A stretch of 13,814 nucleotides of DNA, taken from positions 1 to 13,814 of the forward strand of contig JAEHDN010000154.1 in NCBI GenBank assembly GCA_016880395.1. Direction: 5' to 3'. Made by a program: the position numbers and the translations under genes. Under the pieces are notes generated by a model that was not told where the DNA came from, did not search any database, and worked only from the letters and a program-made list of their open reading frames with translations. Within the stretch, counting starts at the first letter, position 1. The number at the start of each line of letters is the position of its first letter. Source of the stretch: Candidatus Eiseniibacteriota bacterium (GTDB lineage Bacteria; Eisenbacteria; RBG-16-71-46; SZUA-252). Of the stretch, positions 1-10,100 are shown piece by piece.

Positions 1-2126
1 CGGTAGTAGGTCGAGGCGCCCATCTTGAGGCGGTCGCACGCCTCGGCCACCGGAACACCCTCGACGTCGATCAGCCGGAAGAGCTCGCGGCGGTTGGCCT
101 CGAGACGCTCCTCGACCGGCACCTTCTCCTTGATGGCCACGAGGGTGATGTCGTCGTTCTGCGGCGCGCCCCCCGTGAACTCCCGGATCTCGCGGTTCAG
201 GGCGTCGGCGAACTCCTGCGCGGTGCCGTGCCCGTGCTTCTTGATCGCGGCGAGGAGCCGCCCCTCGCCGAACTGCTCCCGCTCCGTGTTCATCGCCTCG
301 GTGATCCCGTCCGTGTAGATCACCAGCATGTCGTCCTGGCGGAGCGTGAGCTTCTCGACGCTGATCGTCTTCTTGAACAGCTCCTCGTCGGGAACGTTGA
401 TCCCGACCGGGATGCCCTTCGGCTTCAGGAAGTAGGTCGCGTCCGATTCGCCCCGGTAGAGGATCATCGGATTGTGCCCGGCGCTCGCGTAGGTCACGAC
501 GCGATTCACCGAGTCGAGCACGACGTAGAACATCGTGACGAACATCCCCTTCTTCATGTCCTCGGTGACGAACGCGTTCATTTTCGACATCACATCGGAG
601 GCCGAGCGGTTGCCGCGCGCCTCCATGCGGAGCGCGGTCCGGATCATCGTCATGACGAGCGATCCCGGTACGCCCTTGCCGGAGACGTCCGCCACCACCA
701 CGCCGACCGTGCGCTCGTCGACCGTGAGGAAGTCGTAGTAGTCTCCGCCGACCTCCTTCGCCGCCTGGTACAAGGAGCCCAGCTCGAAGCCCTCGAGCTC
801 CGGCACCTTCCGTGGCAGGAGCATTTGCTGGATCTCCTGCGCGACCTGCATCTCCTGCTGGAGCCGCTCCTGCTCCATGAGATGGCTCTGTGCCGAGCGG
901 AACTTCGCGGTGACCTCGTTGAACGCGCGCGCGATCTCGTCGATCTCCTCGTTCCCCGAGGTGCCGATGTCCGCGACCATCGTCCCCTCGCCGATCGCGC
1001 GCACGCTGTCCGAGAGCGCCTGGATCGGCTGGACGAAGATCGTGATCAGGAGCGCGGAGAGCCCGCAGCCGAGAAGGAGCGTGAAGAGCGCGATCGTGGC
1101 GAGCTCGAAGCGCGCCCCGCCCACCCGCTCCGCGATCGCCGACTCGCGCACGGCGATCTCGACCCATCCGAGGGCGTGGGGAGTCCTCCCCCGGTCCGCC
1201 GGATCGAGGATGGGCTGGTAGATCACGCGCTTCTCGCCGTCCGTGGGCTCCAAGACCGGGGCCGGCGCGGCCGGCCGCCCGCCGGGGCCGGTCGCGACCG
1301 CGTGCGCCTCCTTCGGCAGGGTGCGGACCGTGAAGAGCTCCTCGAACTTGTCCGACGCCCAGATCCGTCCGCGCGCGTCCAGCACCCGGGCGGAGGCGAA
1401 CTCGGGATGAGCCTTGAGGAGTGCGCGGATCGACTGGCCGAGGAGCGTCTGCTCGACCGACATCGGCTCGCGCGCGGCGAGAACGTCGACCGCGGCAGTC
1501 CCGAGGCTCCCGGCCGTGCTCCGCGCCTGGCTCATCTCCTCGCGCTCGATGATGCGCGTCTGACGCCAGTGGATCGCCGAGAACGCGACCGCCACGAGGA
1601 GGGTGATCCCACCGAAGGCCTGGATCGTGTACTGGAACCGGAGACTCCGGCGGCCCTTCCCCCTGCCCTTCCGCCTGCGGTGCGATCGGCCGAGCCGCTT
1701 CGTCATGGTGAGGATGTTGCCGTCGCCCGCCGCTCGATACCGGACCTCGTCCATGAGCTGGTTCATCAGGAAGACGCCGAGGCCGCCGCGCTTTCGCGTC
1801 TCGACGTACATCTTGAGATCCGGGCTCTTGACGTTCCGGAGGTCGAAGCCCTTCCCCGTGTCGCGGATCGCGATCGAGAAGTCGCGGCCGTTGCCCGTGA
1901 TCACGATCTCGATGAAGCCGGAATCCCCCTTGTATCCGTGGCGCACCACGTTCGTACACGCCTCGTCCACGGCGAGCTTCGTGTGCGCGAGCGTCTTCTG
2001 GGGGATCTGGAGCTTCTCCCCGGCGTCCTGCACGAAGTCGCGGATCTCGACCAGGTGCCGCTCCTCGGCGGCCACGCGGAGGTGGAAGCGCCGCGGCGGC
2101 ATGGCGCGCGGAACGAGGCTCAGCAT
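1..2126 (-). CDS. Membrane partner-switching regulator: RsbW-like ATPase, sensor, HAMP, SpoIIE/PP2C phosphatase, HTH-like tail (3' end outside window)
   Basis: Reading the minus strand from the ATG at 2126 gives 708 uninterrupted codons and no stop before the left edge. An in-frame TAG at 2157-2159 excludes a longer N-terminus. An AGGGGA site 5 nt upstream supports this start; a second in-frame ATG at 2102 is possible. Domain order: HATPase_c_2/RsbW-like domain (about 15-150) with N-box E55-A-C-T-N59, G1 box D89-T-G-K-G93 and a GGLG G2 box near 110; a basic linker; TM1 (about 164-187); an extracytoplasmic sensor (about 188-338); TM2 (about 340-361); HAMP (about 362-412); the AQEIQQMLLP signature; and a PP2C/SpoIIE phosphatase. 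The phosphatase metal-site residues are all present: D462 in VGGDYYDF, D480 in DVSGKG, D606 in TDG and D658-D659 in NDDIT. The tail (665-708) resembles a helix-turn-helix. By family knowledge, RsbW-type kinases phosphorylate and SpoIIE-type phosphatases dephosphorylate STAS anti-anti-sigma proteins. Having both in one chain suggests a bifunctional switch. The substrate is not visible here. Confidence 0.9.
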   Translation of the reverse strand, partial: MLSLVPRAMPPRRFHLRVAAEERHLVEIRDFVQDAGEKLQIPQKTLAHTKLAVDEACTNVVRHGYKGDSGFIEIVITGNGRDFSIAIRDTGKGFDLRNVKSPDLKMYVETRKRGGLGVFLMNQLMDEVRYRAAGDGNILTMTKRLGRSHRRRKGRGKGRRSLRFQYTIQAFGGITLLVAVAFSAIHWRQTRIIEREEMSQARSTAGSLGTAAVDVLAAREPMSVEQTLLGQSIRALLKAHPEFASARVLDARGRIWASDKFEELFTVRTLPKEAHAVATGPGGRPAAPAPVLEPTDGEKRVIYQPILDPADRGRTPHALGWVEIAVRESAIAERVGGARFELATIALFTLLLGCGLSALLITIFVQPIQALSDSVRAIGEGTMVADIGTSGNEEIDEIARAFNEVTAKFRSAQSHLMEQERLQQEMQVAQEIQQMLLPRKVPELEGFELGSLYQAAKEVGGDYYDFLTVDERTVGVVVADVSGKGVPGSLVMTMIRTALRMEARGNRSASDVMSKMNAFVTEDMKKGMFVTMFYVVLDSVNRVVTYASAGHNPMILYRGESDATYFLKPKGIPVGINVPDEELFKKTISVEKLTLRQDDMLVIYTDGITEAMNTEREQFGEGRLLAAIKKHGHGTAQEFADALNREIREFTGGAPQNDDITLVAIKEKVPVEERLEANRRELFRLIDVEGVPVAEACDRLKMGASTYY

Positions 2127-2131
2127 CGCGG

Positions 2132-2137
2132 TCCCCT
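2132..2137 (-). promoter_or_regulatory. Ribosome binding site of the phosphatase gene
   Basis: The minus strand reads AGGGGA, then 5 nt, then the ATG at 2126. It is a close match to a Shine-Dalgarno sequence and favours this ATG over the in-frame ATG eight codons later. Confidence 0.6.
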
Positions 2138-2142
2138 GGCTC

Positions 2143-2166
2143 GGGCCCGCACGGCCCTACGGGCCC
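2143..2166 (-). other. GC-only hairpin between two genes
   Basis: The arms GGGCCCG and CGGGCCC (2160-2166 and 2143-2149) pair perfectly over 7 bp around a 10-nt loop. It lies in the 43-nt gap between the stop of the PorV-like gene and the phosphatase start, just upstream of the AGGGGA site. No T-tract follows, so it is unlikely to be an intrinsic terminator. It could stabilise the 3' end of the upstream message or limit ribosome access to the phosphatase start. At this GC content a 7-bp stem can also arise by chance. Confidence 0.35.
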
Positions 2167-2169
2167 CGC

Positions 2170-4113
2170 TCATCGACTCGCCTCCGCCTTCATCCGCTCG
2201 CGCGCCTCGAGTACGTTCCGGCGGGCGCTCTCGTTGAGCGGGTCGAGGACGAGGATCTGCTCCCAGCTCCGGAGCGCTTCCTTGTAATCGCCGTTCGAGA
2301 ACGACTCCATCCCGCGGATGTAGAGCTGCTTGATGCGCGCGTCCAGCTCGGGGCGCGGCGTGGCCATGCGGCGCTGGATCCGGTCGCGCCACGCCTTGGC
2401 CTCCTTGCTTCCGGGATCGAGCGCGAGCGCCTTCCGCACGGCGACCTGCGCATCCGCGTAGCGTCCCTCGTTGAAGGCCTGCGATGCCATGTGCACCGCC
2501 GTCAGCGCGTCGAGCTTCCGCGACAGGGTCGCCGCATCGGTCGCGTTCTTGCCGACGGAGCCTTCGAGCGACCGCCAGACCGCGCGAGCCTGGGCCTGCT
2601 CGGGGTCGAGCCGGAGCGCGAGCGCGGCCGCCTCGGCTGATTCGAGGACCTTGCCCGAGCGGTGGAGCGAATCGGCGCGCGACGCGGCCCGAGCGGCCTC
2701 CCGGGCGCGTGCGACGTCGAGTGCCGATGCGAGATCGACCAGACTCTCCGCGTACGCCGATCCGGCCGTTCCCGCGCCCGTGTGGAGATCGAGTCCGCGG
2801 CGGAGCCCCTCGGCTTCCTCGAGATCCCCGCGGCCGAGCGCATCCCGCGTCATCGCCGCAAGCGTCGCGGCGGTGCGCCGCGCGCTCTCCTCCTCCACGG
2901 CACGCCGCGCCCTCGCCTGGACCTCGTCCCGCGCCTTGTCTGCGCGGCGGGCCGGAGCCTGATCGTCGGGACGCTCGCGGGAAATCACTTCCCAGAGGAC
3001 GAGCGCCGTCTCCCAGTCCCCCTTCGCCTCGGACTCCTCGGCACGCAAGCGATCGGTCGCATGGCGCGCCGCGCTCCGCGCGAGAAGCGAGTCCTCGGCC
3101 GCCTTCCGGTACTCGGCCCGCCGGCGCTCCTCGTACTGGCTCACCGGCTCACCCCACGCGACGTGGAGCGCGATCTGGTGCGTGGTCTCGACCTCTCCCT
3201 GCGCGATCGCGAGGTCGAGCCCGTAGCGGCGCCACGTCACGCCGACGCCGAGCACCGGGTGTCCCGCGTTGAGGCCGGCCCGGAGCGAGCCCCAGCCGAC
3301 GCGCGTCATCTCCACGCCTGCGCGCGAGGTCATGGGCTCGCTCCCCTGCCGGCCGAGATCGAGGATGCCGCGGAGGGCGTTTCGCCCGCCCCAGCGCCAC
3401 TCGGGACTCGCGAGCCCCAGGCGAAGCGATCGGTCGAGCGAAGGAGCCGCACCCCCCAGGTCGAGCGAGCCCCCGATTGCGTTCTGGATCGCGAATCCGA
3501 CCTGCCCGCCGCGGAGCATCGCCGGCTTGTAGAGCGCTCCGAGATCGAGTCCGGGCGCGGCCGCGGAAGCGTCGCCGAGCGACTGGCTCAGGACCTTGAA
3601 CGTCAGGCCCGCCGCGATCGGCCCGACCACGCGCCGGGCGACGCTCGCGGCGATCACAGTCTCCGTGTAGCCGATCGAGCCGAGGGGCTGATTGCCCGCG
3701 TCGTACGCGTCGATGCCGGCCGTCCCCACGCGGGCGAGGCCGATCCCGACGGCGCCGAGGCCGGGCAGCGGATACGAGACGGCGGCGAGATCCCAGCTCG
3801 TGTCGAACTGGAGGAGTCCGTGGTGAACGAGGAGCGACCGCTCGTCCTGCTGGGACAGCCCGGCGGGATTGAGGTAGACCGCCGACGGATCGAGCGCGAG
3901 CGCGGTGCTCGTGCTCACCGCGCCGGTCGTGGGCCACGCCCCGGGAGCAGCCAAGAGGTCCGACGTGCCCGCCGATTGGGCGTGCACCATGCGCGTCGCG
4001 GCGAGGAGGAGGAGCGCCCCGGCCGCGGCCGCGCGCAGGAGCTGCCGCATGCGGCGCTGCGTCTCGACGCTCGACCGCCGCCGAATCCGGTGGAACCGGT
4101 GGCGGCGCCTCAT
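2170..4113 (-). CDS. PorV/PorQ-like outer-membrane beta-barrel protein fused to a helical/TPR domain
   Basis: A 647-residue protein. The ATG at 4113 overlaps the TGA of the giant gene as ATGA, with AAGGTGG 10 nt upstream, which implies translational coupling. This start leaves a 21-residue Arg-rich leader before M22, so the ATG at 4050 is an alternative. Both give a signal peptide with a hydrophobic core at about 28-40 and likely cleavage after VHA45. Residues about 46-323 look like a PorV/PorQ (UPF0164-type) barrel: the Y80-L-N-P-A-G85 signature, alternating hydrophobic strands with glycine turns, and a strand ending near HVAWG (317-321). Residues about 325-440 are charged, Arg/Ala/Glu-rich helix. 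The rest reads as TPR-like helical pairs, best seen in the last 58 residues with the phrases SNGDYKEALRSWEQIL and LDP. In type IX secretion PorV binds cargo C-terminal domains at the outer membrane. The coupled upstream gene encodes a protein with such a domain, so a shuttle or anchor role is inferred. The TPR part probably faces the periplasm. Confidence 0.82.
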   Translation of the reverse strand: MRRRHRFHRIRRRSSVETQRRMRQLLRAAAAGALLLLAATRMVHAQSAGTSDLLAAPGAWPTTGAVSTSTALALDPSAVYLNPAGLSQQDERSLLVHHGLLQFDTSWDLAAVSYPLPGLGAVGIGLARVGTAGIDAYDAGNQPLGSIGYTETVIAASVARRVVGPIAAGLTFKVLSQSLGDASAAAPGLDLGALYKPAMLRGGQVGFAIQNAIGGSLDLGGAAPSLDRSLRLGLASPEWRWGGRNALRGILDLGRQGSEPMTSRAGVEMTRVGWGSLRAGLNAGHPVLGVGVTWRRYGLDLAIAQGEVETTHQIALHVAWGEPVSQYEERRRAEYRKAAEDSLLARSAARHATDRLRAEESEAKGDWETALVLWEVISRERPDDQAPARRADKARDEVQARARRAVEEESARRTAATLAAMTRDALGRGDLEEAEGLRRGLDLHTGAGTAGSAYAESLVDLASALDVARAREAARAASRADSLHRSGKVLESAEAAALALRLDPEQAQARAVWRSLEGSVGKNATDAATLSRKLDALTAVHMASQAFNEGRYADAQVAVRKALALDPGSKEAKAWRDRIQRRMATPRPELDARIKQLYIRGMESFSNGDYKEALRSWEQILVLDPLNESARRNVLEARERMKAEASR

Positions 4114-7100
4114 CGGAGCACCCCCACCTTGATCTGCTCGGCCGCGCCGGCGCCCTCGATGCGCGCGACGTACACGCCCGGCAGGACGAGATCTCCGCTC
4201 CCGTTCCTCCCGTCCCACGGCACCTCGTTAAGCCCGCGCCTCCCGCCGGGCGTGCCGGCTGCGATCGAGAGGTCGCGCACGCGCGCCCCGAGCAGGGTGT
4301 AGATGGTCACGCGCACGGACGAGTCCTCGACGAGGCGATAGGAGAGACGCACCGCCTCGCGCCCGGCGCGGAAGGGATTCGGATAGCCGTGCGCCGCGGC
4401 GAAGAGCGTGAGCGACGAGGACGCGATCGGCTGGAACGCGAGGCCCCCGCCGCCGCGGATCGGCGCGGTGGTCCCGGTCAGGTCGTCGAGCACGACGACG
4501 TCGGGCGGAATCGCCACGCGCAGCGCGACGCTCTTCGCCGTAGTTCCCTCGGGAACTCCGATCTCGACGAAGAGCGACTCCGCGCCCGAGCCGAGAGGAA
4601 CCGGCGGATTGAGCGCCAGCACGACGGGGTTCGCCGCTCCCGGCACGACCTGCGCGAGGAGGTTCCCCGCGGCATCCCGCACCGCGAGCGACGAGACCGC
4701 ACCCGACGGCGAGGCGGCCTCGCTCCCGTCCGTGAGCACGCGGATCCGGAGCGTGGTGACGTGGGACGAGGTGACCCCGCCCGCGCCGACGAGCGGCGTC
4801 AGCTCGAGCCCGAGGAGGCGGATGTTCGCCCCGCCGGGGGCGACCTGCACCGGCGCCGCCGTGGGAATGCCGCGCACCTGGACCGCGGCGGCGGGCTCGG
4901 CGACGACCATCTCCCCACCGGGGGACGTGAGCGCCGTGCTGTCGACGAGCCCCCACTCCGAGCCACGGACGATGAGCGCGACCGGGTAGGGCTGGCTTGC
5001 GAGCGCCAGCGGGAAGACGGTGCCGGGGAAGCCGAGGACCGCGGAGGTGCCGGGCGCGAGCGTGAACGGCGCCCCCGAGCCCAGGGCCACGGCGATCTCG
5101 ACCCCGTCGGTCACGACGAGGCGCGACGCGGCCGGATCGATCACGATCGGCGAGCCGCCATCGTTCGCGAGGGCGAGCGAGACGTCGTGGGTCTCCCCCG
5201 CGCGCACGGTGTCCGGATCGGTCGAGGCCGGGATGTAGCGAAGCGTCGCCGGAAGAGCCGCGACCAGCGTGCCCGCCGGAACCGACTCGTCGCGCGCGCG
5301 GCCGTCCTCGAGCCCGCGAGCCTCGAGCGTCAGCGCGACCGTGCCCGGCGCGAGCGGCGATCCGAGGGGGCCGCCGGAGAAGACGAGAGCCGCGGATCCG
5401 CCCGGCGCGATGGGCGCGGCGCTCTGGAGGGCCAGGGTGGTACCGACCGGGCCTCCCAGCAGGAGCGTGGTCGCCGGGCCGGCCTGGAAGGGCACGTCGC
5501 CCGCGTTCGTCACGGTGAGCGTGAGCGGCCGGTCCTGTCCCGCGCTCACCGTGTCGGGCGCGACGGCGACCGCGGCGAGGAGCGCCGGGTCGAGCACCGC
5601 CACGCTGTCGGGCGCGAGCGGGATCGTGTCGGCGAATGCCTGACCCGATTCCGTGCCCGCGAGAACGAGGCGCGCGCCGTACATTCCGCGCGCGACGGAC
5701 GACGCGACCGTGAGCGAGTCGAAGGCGAGAGTCGCGGTGTCTCCCGCGGCAACGGCGGTGACCACGGCGAGACCGGTCGCGAGCGCACCGCCTCCGGGAT
5801 GGCTCAGCTCGAGGCGTGTGAGGGCGCGGTCCAGCGTCACGCCGGTCGTCCCCGTGTTCCACACCTGGACCGCCGGTCCCGTGGTCCGGCCGCGGAGGAA
5901 GCGGGACGGCGCGAGGCTTCCACTCATGGACGCGACCTGGGCCGCCGACTCCACCGTGAATGCGACCGGCGACGCGCTCGGGGCCGACACCGAGCTGCCG
6001 GCGAAGCCGGCCGTCGCGGTGAGGGTGGCCGTCACCGGCGTGCCCGCCGCGAGCCCGCTCGAGGGGACCTGCGCCGAGATACGGATCCGCACGGTGCCCC
6101 CCGCGGGCAGGGTCGTGGGAAGGGCCGGCTGTGTGGCACCCGTGAGGAACGCGCCCGCGGAGTACGCGACGGCAACACCGTCGAGCGATCCGGGAAGCGC
6201 GGTCGGGTTGTGCACGTCGAAGACGAGCCCGAGGTCGGTGTAGCCGAGCGGCACCGAGGCGGGCACCGCGCCGACCGCCGCCACGTCGATCCCGGCCGTG
6301 TGAACCTGGGTGCCGGCGAGACTCGGATAGAAGTCGACCGGCTCACCGGTCGCGTCCGTGCCGACGAGCCGGAGCGCCGGCGCGTACGTGCCTGGAACGA
6401 GCGCCGGCGGGACGGGGGTCGTCGCGAACCGGAGCGTATCGGACGCGCCGGGACCGAGCGCGACGGGGGCGGCCGCCGCGGCCGTCACCGCGGTCGCTCC
6501 CGATCCGAAGGAGATTGTCGTGCCCGTCCCCAGCGTGACCGTGCCCGATCCGGCGTGCGTCACGACGAGCGCGGGCGTCCAGCCGCCTCCCGGCGTGACG
6601 ACCGTGGGCGCGAGGGAGCCGGCGGCGTAGGAGAGCGTCGGGGGCGGCTCGTAGACGAAGCGGCGCGAGCCCGCCGCGCTCCCAACGACCGAAGCGGCGC
6701 GGAGCGTGTCGGTCCCCGGCGAGGCGGGCGCGGTGAGAATGATGGACACACGGCCGTCGGCGGCTGTCGCGACCTGGAGCCCGGCGAGCGCGGACGCGTC
6801 CGGCGCGAGGAGCGACGCGGCTCCAATGGTCACGCCGACCAGCGTTCCCGCCGGTACGACGTTCCCGAAGGCATCCGACACCGGGCCGAGCGTCACGGTG
6901 GTGTTGCTCCGACCGTCCGCCGTGAGCGTGTCGCGGGTCGCGGCCACCGCGATCCCGCCGGAAGCAGCGGCCGGCCGGACCGTGATCGGACCGGCGACGC
7001 CGCTCCCGCCCCCGGCGCGGGTCGCGGTGATCGAGACGCTCTGGGCCAGGGTCGCGCGGCCGCGCGTCACGAACTGGCCGCCCACCATCGCGCCCGACGC

Positions 7101-10100
7101 GGGGGTGAAGACCACGGTGCCGGTCGACGCCATGGTGACCACGGCGAGGTCGCTCGAGACCGGGTTGCCGAAAGCGTCGAGCGCGCGGACCACCACGCGC
7201 ACCGAATCCCCCGCGACCCAGCTCGTCGAGTCGGGAACGACCTGGAGCGATGCCACGGTCGAGGGACCGACGGTCGCGCGGATCCCGACGGGCGCCACCG
7301 AAACGCCGCGGGCGAAGATCGAGTCGGCCGCGGGGGCCGCACTCGGCGCGCGATACCGCGCGCGGATCGTACCCAACGCGTCGGTCACGCCGGCCTGGGA
7401 TCCCGGGCCCCCGGCCGTCTCCCCGGTCGACTCGAGCGTGCCCTCGGCCGGCGCACCGAGATAGAACGTGACGGACGCGCCCGGCGTGGCGTTGTTCCAG
7501 ATGTCGCGCGCCGTCGCCTGGACGGCGGCGGTCTCGCCCGCCTGGAGGGCGAGGCTCGGGGGCGAAAGCGCGATCGACGCGGCGGTGTCGGCGGACGCGC
7601 TCGCCGTGAACGCGACCTGCGTCGAGGGAAGGGCCGTGAGCCGCGCGGTGACCTGCTGGTTCGACGCGCCAGCGACCGTGCCGAGCCGGAAGACCTCGCA
7701 CGACGCGACGCCCGCCGCGCCGGTCGTCACGACCGAGTCGACGGAGCCGCCGCGCACGGCATCGATCGAGCCGCCGCCCAGGGTCACGGTGAATCCCACG
7801 GACGCGCCAGAAACGTCGTTGCCGAACGCGTCTCGCGCGCGCGCCTGGAGCGCGAGCGGAACCTCATGGTCGACGACCGCGGTCTGCGCGCTGCCCGAAA
7901 CGAGGGCCAGCGTCGCGGCCGCCGCGGGGTTCACGACGGCGGAGCCGCCGCTCCCGTTTCCGCCACCGACGCGGCTCGCGCTCAGCGCGATCGTCTCCGC
8001 CAGCGTGTCGCGGCCGAACGACACGAACTCTCCGCCCGAGAGCGGTCCCGAGGGAGGTGTCCACCGCACCGAGCCCGAGGCCGCGAGCCCCACCACGGCC
8101 GTGTCGGCGGTGACCAGGTTCCCGAAGGCGTCGCGCGCACGCACGCGCACGCGCACCGGAACGCCGGCCGTCCACTGGAGCGAGTCGGCGATCACGTCGA
8201 GCGAAGCGGTGGACGCGGGAACGACGGTGACCGCGACCGTGTCGGCGCGCACCGAGTCGGGCGCCGCGCTCGCCGAGGCCGCGAGCCTCACCCGGAGGGA
8301 GCCCGGCGTCCCGCCCGCGTGGAGCGTGACGTCGGCGACGCCCCCCGCATTCGTCGGGGCAGCGGACGGGGCGACCATCCCCGAGCCGAGGACCACGGAA
8401 GCATCCACCGTCGTGCCCGGAACCGGATTTCCGAAGGCGTCGAGCACCGTCGCGTGGAGCGCGATCGAGTCTCCCGCCGCCAGCATGGCCGAGCCCGGAG
8501 CGGAGGCGAGAAGCCTGTACGCGTTCCCGGATATGACCGTCACGGGCCCGAACGAGGTCGTGTCGCCGGCGTCGTCGGCAATGCGGATCACGAGCGGCGC
8601 GGCCGAGGTCGGCGTGAAGGGAACGCTTCCGAGCCCCGCGGACACGACGACGGAATCGGTGACCAGGGCGCCTCCGGCGAGCACCGCGGGACGCACCACG
8701 AAATCAGCCGCTCCGGGGGTGTCGTTCCCGTAGGCATCGCGCGCGCGCACGCCGAGTGCCTGGGACGACCCCGCCGTGAGCGGCCCGGCCGGACCGCTCA
8801 CGACGAGCGTGTCGGGAGGGCCAGCCACGAAGACGATGGAGGGAGCCGCGTCGAGCGGCACCCCGAGCGCGACCGCGTGCACGCTGCCCGCCATCGCGGC
8901 CGTCGTGGTGACGCGGAAGCCGATCGCGCCGCTCGCATCGGTCGCGCCACCGATCGCCGCAATCGCCACGCCCGGCGGTCCCGCCCAGCTCAACGTCACC
9001 GAGGACGCGGGGACGAGCGGGATCGGATGGTCGCGCGCGTCGCGGAGCGTCACGGTCACGGTGCTCCCCGTCGGCCCGACCACGGCCGGCGAGACCGCGG
9101 CGACAGCCGATCGGGACGCGCTGACCGCCCCGGGCACGACCCGGATCGCGACCGAGCCCGAGCTGGAGCCGAGCACGGACGACGCGGTCACGGTCGCGGT
9201 GCCGAGCGACGCGCCGCCGAGGAGGCCGAACGCGATCGATCCGCCCAACGCCTTCACCTGGACACCCGCGAGCGACGTGTCGCGATCGGCGGCGACGATC
9301 GAGCCGAGCGTCGTGGCCACCGTGTAGAGCTCCCCGTTCGGGACGGCATTCCCGAAGGCATCGACGAGACCCGTGGCCGTGACGGTGCGCACGGCCACGC
9401 TGTCGGCCGCGACCGAATCGGGCGAGGCGACGAGCGCGATGACACCGGCCGGCGGGCCCGCTGCGAGCGGGAGCGCGACCGAGCCGGTGGCCGAGCCGGA
9501 GTCGGACGCGACCGCGATGGAGCCGGTCCCCGCGACCGTACCCACTCGCGCGGCGCCCTGCAGCACGCCGGACGGGCCGGTCCACCACTGCGCGCCGGCT
9601 GTCCCCGCGTCCTGATCGCCGAGCGGCGTGACGCCGGTCCCGGTGACCGTGAACGACTCGCCCGCGGCCACCACGTTCCCGTAGGCGTCGCGCACGGGGC
9701 TGGAGCTGACCGCGGCCGAGTCCGAGCCGTTCGCCACGAGCCCGGCCGGAATCGCCGCGAGCGTCACGTTGCCGAACGGCGCGCCCGGCACCGTGGTCAC
9801 CGCGGCCTCGGCGGATCTGAGCGACGGGCCCGTGCCGTTGGCGTCGATCGCACGAATGCGTCCGGCTCCGCCGGAGGCAACGTCGGTGAAGACCCAGCGA
9901 GCCGAGTCCCCCGCGGCGGGTACCGTGATCTCGAAGATGGTTCCCCCGCCGAGCGCGGAGAACCGGCCCCCCGTCCGGTCGGTCCAGAGCGTGAGCGCCT
10001 CCGCGGACGGCACGGGCGCGAGATTCTCGAACGCATCGAAGACGCGGACAGTGACCGTGTCGGGAGCGCCGGCCACGAGCGCGAGCGTGTCTGGAGCGAG

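Noticed and set aside
2143..2166. Intrinsic terminator before the phosphatase gene
   Set aside because: There is no T-tract after the stem and a ribosome binding site follows at once.
228..2237. A 669-codon plus-strand open frame opposite the phosphatase gene
   Set aside because: Composition is Arg/Leu/Asp/His-rich shadow. The minus strand gives an intact, motif-rich kinase/phosphatase here.
4114..4218. Upstream ATG at 4218 for the PorV-like gene
   Set aside because: It would add 35 Arg/Gly-rich residues fully inside the giant gene's sorting domain and put the signal peptide far from the N-terminus. The ATGA start at 4113 fits better.
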